This document shows, in pieces, positions 23,674 through 35,639 of a stretch of 64,000 nt of DNA (its first letter is position 1; each line of letters opens with the position of its first letter). The stretch spans positions 62,001 to 126,000 of the forward strand of contig JAWPHD010005601.1 of NCBI GenBank assembly GCA_037043455.1, written 5' to 3'. The notes under the pieces were generated by a model. That model was not told the DNA's origin, made no database searches, and saw nothing but the letters and a program-made list of their open reading frames with translations. The translations under genes were made by a program, and so were the position numbers. This DNA comes from Cyrtodaria siliqua (Eukaryota > Mollusca > Bivalvia > Adapedonta > Hiatellidae).

Positions 23674-24412
23674 ATCAACATTTGAAGCTAGACATACATT
23701 AAACAATCTACCATTAACAGCTGATTTAATGGTGGACTTGCACGGTAAATAATTGCAACAACTGCACCTCTTAGTATTGCACTTATTAATAGAGGGAAAC
23801 ACCCTGCGCCTTGAATAAACTAAATGATTTCTGAAAGGAGACTTTATATGGTATTTCCTCAAAACAGGTGATCATAGAGGAGTAACGGAAACTTTTGAGC
23901 CATTATTAAAAATCCTAGTAATATTATTAGAAGGAACATGAAACGAGGTTGCCGAATGAAGATTTAAAGGTGTAAGGCGTACATATGGTTTAGTTCTAAG
24001 AAATGAAGAGTAATTTTGTGGAATTTGTATTGATGACGCAGAGTGTAACCGAAGAGGTGAAAGATTTATTTTTAAAGTTTTAACTAATAGACTAATAACT
24101 GTTAATTTGGAGAGTAATACCATTCTGCGAAAAGCGAAATAATGGCCAATTAGTATTTATTAGAGATACGAAATAGAACCGTAACAAAGATCCATAAGAA
24201 AAAATATTAGTAAACTTACGGACTGCTAAAAGAGGTCCAAAACTCGACATCAGTGTCTAATACAAGATAATGAGGAAAGTTAAGGAAACCCTAATAAAAT
24301 GGGCCAAAATGTCGATAAGCACAAAACCTTCAACGCGGTATATGAAACAGACGTGTTTAAGGAAAGACTGGATCAATGAATGTCATACAATCCCTGTAGG
24401 ATGTAAAATAAC

Positions 24413-25294
24413 AGTTGAAATTTACCAAATTCAAAGACTTTTTTCTTTAGTGTTACACTATTTGAATTGTCATACGAAATAACATTTTTTGGCAATATAC
24501 TTGACAAATGTGACAAATTGTAAAAATAAATCAATAAACATCAATACAACATGCATTTTAGTAACCAGCAGGACTTTGCATATGTACAATATTCATATTT
24601 GCACACCAAAACGTATTTTCTAAGTAAAATTCCATCAATTTGTGCATATTGTCTACTTTTAGTTGATTATACACGCTCAAACATGCCACAAATTCCACTA
24701 ATATCAAAATTGATAATAGCCGTACGCTACAAAGTCAGTGTTTTTATGTATATCAATAATATTTTACATGTTAAACCCTTCTAAATCTGTTCACAATATC
24801 CTATTTTTGGGGTGGTAGGGGAAAGATTTAGTGGTGGCAAACCTACTAAACTTTTTTTTTTGAAGATAAAGTTTTGAAAACATGTTCCACAAACAGCAGC
24901 CTACATTTCCATACCAAAATATTAAACTTCAATTAAAGAAGTAGCCCAGGCACGCCATTTTAAGACCCACAAAAAGCTGAAACTCGAAATTACGGATGTT
25001 AGACACGAAAACTGACTAAATATGCTCAAAACCGACATAAAAGCACATGCAGTGTCTGTTTCAGAGCTCTGCTTACTAATTTTCATCTGAAATTCGACTT
25101 TAAGTACGAATCCAAGAGAGATCGATTTATCCCATTTAGCACTCTTTAGGTTACATTGCACAATTGATTTTATATAGGACGAATTTCAAGAGATAAAAAA
25201 TGCGCCTTTTCTCCGTAGAAAATTTTAAAACACATATCAATCAAACGATCGAGCGTCCGCCAATATAAAAATGCAATAAAAGCAGGGGGTCATG
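24413..25294. other. No gene seen
   Basis: AT-rich stretch between the Penelope-like copy and the right direct repeat. The short ORFs show no recognisable domain. Confidence 0.5.
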
Positions 25295-25566
25295 TATCAT
25301 GTAAGAACAAGCCAATCTGTTGAATGACGTCACGTTCTATTTTGACACGTCACAGATAGATTTACCCCATTTCTACTTTCGCTTTACTGTCTATTTCAAT
25401 TATAATTAAATATCTCAAACAAACACTAATCAATGTTCACAATACATCATTTGGCTGAATTATAGGTAATAATAACAAAAAGCAATCAGAAGTATGCATT
25501 TTGTATCTCTAGTAAGGCAGGGCACTATCTGACTATACACCACGGAAGCACAAACGCAATGTAACC
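25295..25566 (+). repeat. Direct repeat, right copy
   Basis: Partner of 19935-20230, same orientation. It differs by a deletion of about 15 bp near AGGCAGGG and by scattered substitutions. Confidence 0.85.
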
Positions 25567-25745
25567 TGGTACTACAGAAATTAGATGCTGTGTCATTTAT
25601 TATGATGTTTTTTTTGTGTTTTTTTGTGTTTTTTTATATCAATTATGTGAAAAATAAACACGTACTAAATATATTTTTTCAATGTCTACAATGATACTGG
25701 CAAAATGTCCATGCATTCGGAATATACTGCATTTCGTTCTTAGTG

Positions 25746-26006
25746 TACACTGCTCAAATTGTGTAGGCGGTCACCCAGTTTTTTGAAAATAACACGAATA
25801 CTAAAAACTGGAAATCACCGATACACATACCAATATTTTATTAAGTTTATCAACAATGTTATCTGGAAAAAAATTATTTCAGTTTACATTGTTAATAAAC
25901 TTAGTAAAATATTGGTGTGTGTTTCGGTGATTTCCAGCTGGCTTTTAGTATTTGTGTTATTTTTAAAAAAAAACTGGGTTACCGATTATAAAAGTTGAGT
26001 AGTGTA
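25746..26006. mobile_element. Foldback MITE, 261 bp
   Basis: Nearly the whole element is an imperfect inverted repeat with arms of about 120 bp. Ends are TACACTGCTCAA and, inverted, TACACTACTCAA. Inner landmarks mirrored on both arms are GGTCACCCAG/GGTAACCCAG, TGGAAATCACCGA and ACCAATATTTTA. The TA at the ends fits a mariner-type MITE. Confidence 0.8.
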
Positions 26007-26364
26007 TATGTACCAAGATATGCGGTGTTGCCAGTGATTTACTGTCAGAAAAAACAGTTTAATTCCGACATTTTCACACACACTATACTGTTTTTGCTGC
26101 TTTTCCTGTGTACTAATGGCCTTTTTTGTTCCCTATGACGTCACTCCCAGTTATACGAGGAACAGTTTTCCCTGTTAGATTTTTTTCGATTTTTTAACAA
26201 TGCCTGTTCGCCTTTTTTTATCTTTACAAACATATTTTCACTAAACATACATCAATAGCATAGTAAACATCGGATTTATAATGATATTTAATAATTAAAA
26301 ACATATCAACAGCGGATTTGTTGATTTAGGACAATGCTCATCTTTAAAATGTACATGTTTATTA
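26007..26364. other. No gene seen
   Basis: AT-rich and non-coding by eye. Confidence 0.5.
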
Positions 26365-27205
26365 TGTACATGTTTATAAAACATCTGCACCATCTTTTCC
26401 AAATGCTGCTAGAATCTCATTTTCTTATAAACATAGATTTAAATAGTAGAACTTTATCTAAAACAATTTACTAGCAAAAGGAAGATTATGTAGTTGACAT
26501 TTATGTGGTTGACAATCAATATTGTTATAACAACGTGCTTGCCAAATTTCTGCGTAATATGACAGTATTCACCTATATTATCATGTAATATATTATCTCA
26601 GAAACATTTGTTTTAAAACCCAGATATTTTTGGTGTTGCTATGTTAGTTTTTTTCTACTTTTGCACAACAATTCATAGTTTGCTAACTTTCCTCCTTTTT
26701 GAACTTACGTAGGTGAATATCTCTGTCTTTAATCATCCAAGACCCTGTTATATGTTTGGGTATTACATTTGTGACATAAAATTGAATTTAAAACAGACAT
26801 ATAGTAAAATATATGACAAGAAAGGAGACTTTTGTGGAGACATGTCTCCTTTCATGTTACATATTTTAATATTATTCTAGATAAAATTTATACAAAATGA
26901 TCATTAAAATGGCTGGGAATTTAGGACTGGGGACAAAACACGACATTAAGACAGATTTGACTGCATTATTAATCGACCCAGTGCCTGCATCATCTCTGTT
27001 AATGTTAAGAAAAAATATTCTAGCTTTAAAATCACATACAATTTACTTAATATATATAACAAATTAAACATATTTAAAGATGCTGACATTAGATTTTTTC
27101 TACCCACTAGAAAATACATTCGTAAAAATGAGATGAGTTTATGGCTGCTTCAAGAAATACGTTTTGTTAAAGGACTGATCTTTCGTTGTTCATCTGTGGA
27201 TTCTT
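26365..27205. repeat. Dispersed repeat, copy B (left part)
   Basis: Aligns with 1380-2235 of copy A. The alignment stops at GTGGATTCTT (27205) and resumes at 30328, with a LINE-containing insertion between. Confidence 0.75.
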
Positions 27206-27276
27206 GAATGAATGTCTTTATTGACAGATGGTGACCCAATTATCGAACACTAGTCCCCTTAGGGCCCTCTGTAAAT

Positions 27277-27710
27277 AAATACTGAAAAAATGGATCCCTT
27301 GGAAGCAACAAACACAAACAAGAGTTTTATTGAGTCTGTTCATGAGAGGTAGTGTGAAGTGCAACACCTCTCACGCCTCCTAGCACCGGCTTAAGCGATA
27401 TCTACTTTAAAGCCACAAAGATTGGGCTTGATGATCCCAAAGGACAAGTAAGTAGTAACACTACTGATTTGTAATCGGGGCGACTCTTTACGGCCGCCAC
27501 ACAGCACTAAACAAACGCCTCTGTGAATGTCAATAAATACTGAAAAATGGATCACAAACCAGAGATAAAAGTAACAGACTCGGTTTTATTGAGTCTGTTC
27601 ATGAGATGTAATGGTAAGCGCAACACCTCTCACGCCTCCTATCACCGGCTGAAGTTATATACTACTTTAAAGCCACAAATATTGGGCTTGATGATCCCAA
27701 AGGACCATCA
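27277..27710. repeat. Two units of the 255-bp dispersed repeat
   Basis: Unit landmarks GAGTCTGTTCATGAGA, CAACACCTCTCACGCCTCCTA, GGCTTGATGATCCCAAAGGAC and GGCCGCCACACAGCACTAAAC are seen, in a full first unit and a partial second unit. Confidence 0.8.
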
Positions 27711-28079
27711 ATGTTATTATATTTTATGATAAAAGTCATACATGTACAATGCAAAACATATATAACAAAACAAACCAGTGATATTTCTTTTAAACTACTG
27801 AGCACGTATACCAATATACAGGCACGCAAACACACATTTACATCCATGTACACATTCAGTCTTATTATATTGAATTATATACATACGAGTATACATACAC
27901 AATTATAAGCTTGGTTTGAGGTGGTGGTTTGCACACTAAGTTGGCACGCAGTACACAAGATGTCATTAATTATCTAAAACTAAAACAATTATTACATAAT
28001 GATTGTGTTTTAAGCCATTTAACACAGATATATGTAAAGTTTTTTAAAAAAGTACATTCACTTATATATAAAGGAATGC

Positions 28080-29260
28080 TTTTTCCATATAATGGCTCCA
28101 TAGTATGACATACTCCCTTTAAACAATTCTTTGTTTGGTCTTGAAAATTATATAATTGAATTTGTATGCAGATTGTAGATTTCTCTGCGAGATAATAGCA
28201 GGATGAAACTGTTTCATCCTGCTGTTATCTCATATCACAAATATATGACGGGATTGTATTTTTTGATACTCTATACATACTTTTTGTCTTTTGAAGAAAT
28301 ATCCTTTGCTCGATATTAAGGGAATTAATGGTAACAGTGCTTCATTTAGTGTTGTATTTTGGTTGCCTAAAATAGTACGACATGCTCTCCGCTGCAAACG
28401 TAATAAAAGTTGTATTTTAGTTTTCATTGTATTTCTTCATATTATATTAAATAATCTAGATGAGGTTGAAAATATGCCTTATAAAATATTATCCTGTAAT
28501 TTAAAGGAATATATGATTTTATTCTTGCCAGTAGCCAGATGTTGGCTGGTATTTTCTTACGAATATACATTATGTGATTATCCCACTTCAAGTGTTCATT
28601 TATATGCTTCCTAAAATGTTATCACCTGTTGTAAGTTGCAGTTCAATGTTGTTTTATTTTAACGATAATTTATTATTTACAAGTCGTGCACGCTTTTGAG
28701 GTGTAGTAACTAAGAGCACTTTAGTTTTTTCAGTGTTTAAAATCGTACCATTATTTCGGCACCAAGCACTGAGGGCATTTAAAGCGGTTTGAAAATTTTG
28801 ATCAAATACTGCTTTTTATTTGTTAACATCGTAGATAGTGGTATCATCCGCATACATGTCCGTATTAGATACAGTACCATCAAAACATATAGAAAATTAA
28901 TTAATTTAGGATTAATAAGAATAGGAGTGGTCTAGAGCCTCGTGGTACTCCGCATGTGATTAACTGTTCATCAGAGATAACCCCATTTATCGAAAAAAAA
29001 ACGAGTTTCCTGTCTATTAGATAATATTTCAACCACTTAACTTAGTCACTACATTTAGAGATCTGTTATATTCTTAAAAGATTATTATGACCCACTAAGT
29101 CAAACAATTTTCTAAAATCAACCATTATTCCACTAACACATTTACCCTCATTTAATCCTTGTCAATCATATGAACTAAAACCATTTTGCAGCTATGGCAT
29201 TTTCTAAACCCACTTTAAGATTTGCATAGCAATTGATAATAATTTGAAAATCAATGAATG
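28080..29260 (-). pseudogene. LINE reverse transcriptase remnant, palm to C-terminus
   Basis: Many stops and frameshifts, but the catalytic YADDTTIYD is readable near 28835-28855. NTEKTKVLLVTTPQKRA-like sequence lies near 28690-28740, and RLQRRACRTILG lies at about 28360-28395. It is related to the fragment at 3881-4851 but more complete on the RT side. Confidence 0.7.
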
Positions 29261-29374
29261 AGTTGTGTACATGTCTACTTTAGAAGTAAAACACCAACCT
29301 TAAAACACGTATGAGACTAGAAATATCACAACCTTAATTTTATGGAGATGTGGTCTATAAACTTAGAAAGTTAA

Positions 29375-29815
29375 AGGGATCTGTCGGGTTTTCAGTACTG
29401 TAAACAATGACCGGACAACCTCTTGGGACTCTATGATTGCACCTACTGAAACCCCAACCAAGGGAGTTAGATGCACGAGCTTTCATCCCTCGGGTTTTCT
29501 GGTCGTACCCTAGATTTGTTTTCCCTTTGGCTGCAACTGCCTCGGCTGTTCAGTACAATTCTGGATATAACCTGAGATGTTTCTTATTTTATATAGCTTT
29601 ACAACAACATCTTAGTGTTTCTTTTGTTAGTTTCCCTGGATGTGGACTTTATTGCTAGTGAATTCCTTTTAATGGGATGTTGTTTTGTTTTCACTGTCTT
29701 GTCTATTTGGGCGCTGAAGACAGGATAATAGCGAATATTGCTCCTTGTTTGTAATACAGTGCAGATCTACGATGCCATTGCGTTTGGACGCTGTGGTTTC
29801 TATAGGACCCTATAT
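29375..29815. other. Unidentified insertion within the LINE
   Basis: This stretch breaks the RT reading on both sides and is less AT-rich than its surroundings. It has one 73-codon plus-strand ORF (29437-29658) with no recognisable domain. A non-autonomous element is likely, but I saw no clear termini. Confidence 0.35.
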
Positions 29816-30320
29816 CTAATCTTTCTCAACTTGGAAAGAGTAGGTAAAATAGAAATTGTTCTGTAGTTGTTTACATTATCAGATGCACCTGATTTGAATA
29901 AGGGTTTCACCTTAGCAGCTTTCCAAGTATCTGGGAAAATGCCTTATACTACAGTTAATAATATATGCAATATTTTTTTTATATAACATCGACTGATAGT
30001 TTTAGTAATCTAGGACCAATCTGGTCTCGTCTAGTGGCTTTGGATACATCTAAACTGAGAAGCATTTTACGAGTATGTTCTTCTGTTATGGGGAAATATT
30101 AAAAGAAATTTTGTTAGGAATAGTGTGTTTTTCAAATTCCTTACTTCTGCAAAGTCTGAATTTGGAATAGCTCTTTTAAATCTGCCGCTATATTAACAAC
30201 AACAAAAAAACCTAATTAGCCATCTCGAAATTATCTGTTATTTCTCCACCGTTTTTATTGATTTGATTTGCAGAATTTCCTTTTCGTGACGATTTTGTGG
30301 AGGCACCTTGCTCTTTAAAA
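29816..30320 (-). pseudogene. LINE RT remnant, N-terminal RT motifs
   Basis: The minus strand reads FPDTWKAAKVKPLFKSG and NYRTISILPTLSKL near 29830-29945, the RT 0/1 motifs of Jockey/CR1-type elements. Upstream coding is corrupted. It is the 5' continuation of 28080-29260. Confidence 0.65.
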
Positions 30321-30327
30321 ATTAGCA

Positions 30328-31590
30328 TTTACATTCAGGCATTCATTATAAACACATATGTTGTAATGTACATAGTTTGGGGGAAATATATGAAGGCAGG
30401 GCTATAATAAAGATAAAAAATAACCAAAATGTAGCTAGTATAAATTATAAATGAGTTAAGTGACACATATAGATTTCATACAATTTATATATATTAAGAT
30501 GTCCTTTAATACAGATTTTATGAAGGTTGGGAGGCAATACATTAGTTGGTATGTAACACTCGTGTGACTATTTTCGCCAAACTGTCAATCATTGATACAG
30601 AAAATAGCCCTATGCTTGTGAGGGCTTCTACTGCTAGATAGCTTTGTCCAGATGTTATGTGAAATATTGCTAAAGCACAGAAGTTCAAATGGCTTCGAAG
30701 AGAAAGAGAGAAACAATCCGAGTCAAAATATCCTGATGTGTCCAGTAACTAGTGATTAGTATATAACATGATGATCAGATGTTACCTGAATATTTACCAA
30801 AAGGTAAACACATTAAATAAATAAAAGTATTAACCCATGATCTCGAAAAATGTAACTTGCAATGTTTGTCGTATGTCAGCAATCTGCTGGTCACTCTCGT
30901 GTATTCTAAGAGTACTAACCAAATATAAACAGGATAGTACTACTTTTCATGACGTGTTTTTAAAAAACGGTGTGTTGTCTTTTCTTGTTAAACAATGAGA
31001 AATCAATATCAAACATGACTTAATATTAACTGACGCAAAACCTCGTTGTACTAGTATGCAACAAAGTATGAACCAAATACAGAAACAGTTGAGGTAATAA
31101 TAATATGCAATATTATGAACATCGCAGTTTTACCAAATATTTTGAACTTTTATCTAGAGTTCTCCATTTTCAATGAATTATCAGCAGATATGTCCATAAA
31201 ATCTTAAAATGTTATTGTTTCATTTTCTAAAAACTAAATTGTTTTTGTTAACCAATTCATATATGACATTGACATTATAACTGAAATTGTATTCAAATCT
31301 TAGCCCTAACAGGTAGGTGTACACTAAATACTGAAAAGATGATTCTTTGGAAGCAGCAAACACATACAATATATAAATGTAACAGACTATGTTTTATTGA
31401 GTCTGTTCATGAGAGGTAATATAGAGTGTAACAACTTTCATACCCCTAGCAAGGATTAAGCGGTATTCTGTTTAAAGTCACACATAATGGGTGTGATGAT
31501 CCCAAAGGACCAGTAAATTATAACACTACTTATTTGTAGTCGGGTCGATTTTTAAAGCCGCCACGCAGCACCAAACAAACGCTAGTGTGA
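30328..31590. repeat. Dispersed repeat, copy B (right part)
   Basis: 30328-30480 matches 2255-2410. The single TTAA at 30494-30497 is the empty site of the 2431-5294 element. 30498-30911 matches 5299-5722. 30976-31590 matches 10031-10690. Confidence 0.75.
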
Positions 31591-31599
31591 ATGCCAACC

Positions 31600-31955
31600 A
31601 ATACTGCTGGAAAGGGGACCCCTTGGAAGCAAGCTCAAAGAAGTGAGAAAAGTAGAGAAAAAAAAATTCAGTCTGTCCAAGAGAGGTAATATAAAGTGCA
31701 ACACCTCTCACACACCGGCTTGAGCGATATTGGACTTTAATGATCCCAAAGTATCGCTAAGTAATAACACTACATATTTGTAGTCGGGAGGACGACTTTT
31801 TACAGCCGTTTTTTATGGATTCTGTAAAAATAGGTAATATAAAGTACAACAACTTCCAGGTCCACTAGCACCGGCTTAAACGATATTCTACATTAAAGCC
31901 AACATATCAGACATGATGATACCAAAGGATCACTCGAACAGGAAATGTAGAATTC
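31600..31955. repeat. Further units of the 255-bp repeat
   Basis: Two diverged units, recognisable by GAGAGGTAATATAAAGTGCA, TAGCACCGGCTTAAACGATAT and GAACAGGAAATGTAG (shared with 11560-11590). Confidence 0.7.
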
Positions 31956-32586
31956 ATTGAACACCAGTCTATTCTATTATATTCTGTTCATTCAAAGTAC
32001 GCATAGTTTGAATTTTTCTGTGCAATTTATTGTGCTTGGGTAGAAAAAGTCATAATTTCATCGAATATTTGAAAAAACGACAAACGTTTAGACAAAACAA
32101 TATTCAGTCGACTGTTCAAAAATGTCTGGAGTACATCTTGCGCTATGTCACATTTCTCCATTGCTCATAAAACGAGATTTTATTTCATAAACAAATTATG
32201 CTTAACTAAAGAATCGTCCACGTTTGAATAAAACGCTGCTTCTAGACACAATACTTAAAATGATATTAATTACTAGTTGTATATTGTCTCGGGTTAAATT
32301 CTTAATTTTAATATCCCTAATAGTTTAATTTCCTCTCTTTTGTTCAGGAAAATAATTAGTCTCAGTAGATTGTATTTATCTCTAAAGTGTATTTCATTAT
32401 CTGCAAAACAATTAATAGTACCCTGGCCACCTTTTCTGAAATTATATTGGGAATATCTCTTTGTTTAATCGACTTTAGAAATAAGTATAGAAGTCGAACA
32501 GGAAATGCAGCTTTCACAGAACACAGTAAACCCAAAAACACGAGAAAATACAACATAAATGGTATGTTAATAAAGAATAAAGGCAT

Positions 32587-32781
32587 ATGACGTCACAAAC
32601 ACAAACAGGGTTGACAATAGTGCAACCGCCTTGGAAATGTCAGAGGCAAAAAAGGCCGCTGGGGGTTAAAACCAGGTTATAGGGTGCACAAAACCTCACA
32701 CTTACCCTACTGCCATCCCAATAAAACTTGACAGTGTAAATAAAGAATTCCCCGCCATGAACTAATCTCTAACCAACCAGT
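32587..32781 (-). mobile_element. Naiad-type 3' UTR fragment
   Basis: Diverged copy of the Penelope-like 3' UTR. Shared landmarks are TTGACAATAG, ACCGCCTTGGAA, GGGTGCAC, ACTTACCCTACT, GACAGTGTAAATAAAGAA and CTAATCTCTAACCAAC. No coding part. Confidence 0.75.
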
Positions 32782-32789
32782 ATTAAGAT

Positions 32790-34417
32790 TTCTACACTTA
32801 TTCAAGGCTCAGCTTTCTGTTTGGCTCCCATTTCTTTGACATGTGAAATTGAATTTTAAACAGAAGTATCAAAACATGTATCCGAATGGTTCCATCTTAT
32901 ATTAGTTTGCTTTAGAAAGAATGTGATCCAAAAATCTACCAGTTGTAGAGCTATTAGCTTCTAATAAATTACGTAATTATCTGGTCAAGGTCAAACATTT
33001 TAAGTAATTATCTCATGTAAATGCTATGTTTGTTTGTAACGCTTTAATGTGATCAAATCAATAGAATAGAATTAAACTTTGCAAACAATTCCAAATATAT
33101 AGTTTCAATAAAAGATGTGTAAATTAATGTATTATTACGCTGGGTCCATGGACATTGTATCTATACAAATCACAGATAGCGCGCAGTGTCGTGTGGTTTA
33201 TTTTAAAGAACAGGTATTGTGAATGGTAACTATGTCTCATATTTATCCGACGGTGGGCCAAAATGCCAATGCTTGATGCAGAAAAAATACTAATCGTGTG
33301 AGGTCTGCTAGAAGCAAGATTGTTTGGACTAGATGTTATGTGCAACATCGTAAAATGCACATGATTTCAAAAAGATAGAAGGAATAAACCAATGGTGTAG
33401 ACGAGAAAAAGTAAATTATTATTTTAACCCATTCATAAGTATCTTAAATACAACACTGACAGTATAACTAAAATTTGATTAAATTCTTAGACCCAACAAT
33501 AAGTACACAATTCAAACTGAAAATATAGTATTGAAGTAATTGTTGGCAGTTTAGATGAATTTGTGTATTAATTTGCGATTTGTAGCGAAGCATGTATGTA
33601 AAACGGAATACATATCCATGTACCATTTCATCAGTTAGATTTAATATATATTTGATTGGTTAGTGATTGTTTAAAATTCTCTCTCTCGCACTCCCTCTCT
33701 CGTAACATTTGCTGTTTCTTAAACTGCAAGTGCATTTTTCTTATGTAAACCTTGGTGGAAAAAGATATATACGAACAGTAAACATGATACGTTTTTATTC
33801 ATATTTGAATAACACTAGTAAAATATGCTTTAATCAACGTTCAACATTGTAGCAGACAACATTATGACCTAATTTACAGCTGACGGACGTTTAAGGGACA
33901 TGCCTCGCTTTGTTCTCTAGTATTACACCTAGTAATACTGACTATAATATCTGTTATAGTCAATGGTAATTGGAGGACACACTAGCTGTTTGAACTTATT
34001 GAGATAGAGTAAATTTCACGGTGCAGTTGTTCTTACATTTACACCGGCAACTCCATTTTCTTCCAAAATTCTAACAGAGAAGTGAGATATGCTTTGAGCT
34101 TACAGTTAAAAACTTAAATTTATTAAAATCAGACTCGCAGGATCTATGATTTTGTAATAATCCTGTTGCTCGTGATTTTATCTTCGGTTAGGTCGTATTC
34201 GTTTCAATTTATTCATACAGATGTTTACGTTGTTGACTGATGCAAATAACGTTCTATATTTTCCCTTATTTGCCTGGCCATTTTTGATTCTCGTCGGAAC
34301 AACTTTTTCTTTCAATTTTATTAACATAAGCTATATTTCGTCTCTTCCTTTGTTTATATCCTGTGAGATTCCTTTTCTAATTAATATTAACTATAAATAA
34401 ACGTTCTCGTAAATTAT
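32790..34417. other. No gene seen; old third copy of a dispersed repeat
   Basis: About 33200-33540 weakly resembles 5320-5540 and 31280-31330 (CTAGATGTTATGTG, AGAAAAAG, CTTAGACCCAACA). The rest shows no feature. Confidence 0.4.
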
Positions 34418-34762
34418 TTAATTAGTATTGCCGAAATTTGGAGTGACGTCATAGTTTCCCACGCTGTTAAGTTTTGCACTAAATAACCTGATCGGTGGGA
34501 CTTCAGGTAGACATTGATTAATATTACTCCCATATTGTGTGGTTGTGGCTGTCGGGGTCGAATTGAAACGGTTTCTAAGCATTGGTAACTTCGTTTCTTG
34601 CCTTTGCTTGTGTTTAAAGCGTTCGTTTAGCGGGGTTTGCTGCGGGCTTGGGCGTAACCCACCTGATTCCCCTGAATTCAAAAATGGTATGTCCCTTTCA
34701 TAAATGTATACTGGTGTTGTATGCAGGTCGGGGAATTTACTGCACTCTAGTGGGTCAATCAT
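34418..34762 (-). CDS. Hypothetical protein, 114 aa
   Basis: An open frame with mixed composition and no simple repeats, unlike most ORFs here. It is Pro/Thr/Asn-rich (PSPQQTPLNERFKHKQRQE, NSTPTATTTQYGSN), has no membrane segment and no domain that I recognise. It could be an exon, a gag-like fragment of a retroelement, or chance. The ATG is the first in frame; no promoter evidence was found. Confidence 0.35.
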   Translation of the reverse strand: MIDPLECSKFPDLHTTPVYIYERDIPFLNSGESGGLRPSPQQTPLNERFKHKQRQETKLPMLRNRFNSTPTATTTQYGSNINQCLPEVPPIRLFSAKLNSVGNYDVTPNFGNTN

Positions 34763-35119
34763 CTGTTTACATATATGCTAAATTAGAACAATGTGGATGG
34801 GAGTATTTGAGTGTGTTGCGTCTCGGTAGACTACATTTTAACTGAAAATGTTTAGTGCATTGTTGCAAGTGTAAAGTTTGATGGGTGTGTTTAAAGAACA
34901 AGACGTCTGTAATAGTGAATCTTTATTTAGTGATGATCGTATGTGAACTGGTTTCAATCTCTCCCAAAATACTACAGGCGCATGCAGTGTGCCTTGACCT
35001 CTGGGGGTTAAATATCAGTCAATGGAAATATACTGGCAGGCTTAATGAATCTAAAGTGTATATCATATATAAATGCTACAGCAAGCTTTATGTGCCTGGG
35101 TGCGTTTCGACTGAGGGAG

Positions 35120-35320
35120 TTTTTGGGTGTTGTGAATAATAATAATAATAGTGGGGTAATAATAATAATTAAATAAATATAATAATAATTCTAAAAATGC
35201 TAATAATATAAACCTAAAAATAAAAAATAAAAATAAAAAAATAAAAAATATATAAAAAAAGAAAAAAGAAAATACATAAAATAAATAAATAAATAAAAAA
35301 AATTTTTTAAATAAACATAG
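35120..35320. repeat. A-rich low-complexity tract
   Basis: Runs of AATAATAAT and AAATAAAAAT. The Phe/Leu/Tyr-rich minus-strand ORF across it is an artefact. Confidence 0.85.
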
Positions 35321-35470
35321 ACTAGATCTACATGAAGACTGCACAGTCAGTTATTGCAATAAGTTGGTATTACTATTTAGGATTTTATTTTCATTTGTAC
35401 TCCATTTGTACTCATTTGTGCTCGGTTTATACATTGTACGTCAATTTTGTTTTCATAATCGCACTGGATA

Positions 35471-35620
35471 ATGAGTCGTGGAAAGCGAGCCAGGTCGATG
35501 GTTAGTTCTCTGCCGGTAACGTGGTTGATGATCCTAACCTGGAAAAGTCAGCGGTTGCCTCCCAGCAGATCCAAAGGGTGTGCGTTCAGCTAGTCAGTGA
35601 CGTCACATATCGTTGAGTGA
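35471..35620 (+). pseudogene. Possible start of a broken ORF
   Basis: ATG with MSRGKRARSMVSSL. A one-base shift then opens a frame with NLEKSAVASQQIQRV. The composition looks protein-like, and the position upstream of the SGNH and gag-like traces suggests one decayed tyrosine-recombinase-type element or a host exon. Weak evidence. Confidence 0.25.
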
Positions 35621-35639
35621 CTCGATTGGTTGCAGAAAA

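Larger units (their letters stand above)
20873..24123 (-). pseudogene. Naiad-type GIY-YIG/RT polyprotein, copy 1 (broken selenoprotein gene)
   Basis: One ORF of about 1080 codons, now fragmented. N-terminal part: basic region, then CNTKRCSCCNYLPC, then VIYVLT-TGA-NAPSCGIQYVGQTGR, the GIY-YIG core with its Cys pair. A CxC linker (ECNT context) lies near 22760. RT motifs follow: LPTMYWIPKLHKNPYKAR near 22200, DFSTLYTTL near 21940, GIPMGTDCAPL near 21700 and SRYLDDIL near 21570. Three TGA codons (23671-23673, 23638-23640, 22362-22364) are shared with copy 2 and fall at usual Cys sites. Ordinary damage also occurs: CGA to TGA at 23872-23874 (Arg in copy 2), a lost base near 22990, a TAA near 22825, and frame problems near 21610 and 21840. 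Confidence 0.85.
20365..24412 (-). mobile_element. Penelope-like retroelement, Naiad type, copy 1
   Basis: About 4.05 kb on the minus strand. From 5' to 3': a leader (24412-24124), one long ORF with Cys-rich region, GIY-YIG, CxC linker and RT (24123-20873), a SECIS-like hairpin, and a 3' UTR ending in ATTTCTTT near 20365. The endonuclease precedes the RT, the permuted order described for Naiad and Chlamys elements and opposite to canonical Penelope. Similarity to copy 2 stops at 24412. The ORF carries several disabling changes, so this copy is dead. Confidence 0.9.
27206..30325 (-). mobile_element. Decayed LINE inserted in copy B
   Basis: In copy A, GTGGATTCTT is followed at once by AATATAGCATTTACATT. 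Here 3.1 kb separates the two parts. The left end GAATGAATGTCTTTATT is the same 3' end as the LINE fragment at 3881. In sense direction (minus) RT traces run from about 30315 to 28080, with two further repeats nested inside (27277-27710 and about 29375-29815). Confidence 0.7.

Noticed and set aside
23872..23874. A fourth in-frame TGA in Naiad copy 1 as a Sec codon
   Set aside because: Copy 2 has CGA (Arg) there, so it is an ordinary C-to-T change.
35063..35344. Phe/Leu/Tyr-rich ORF that looks like a membrane protein
   Set aside because: Lies across an A-rich low-complexity tract; composition is an artefact.
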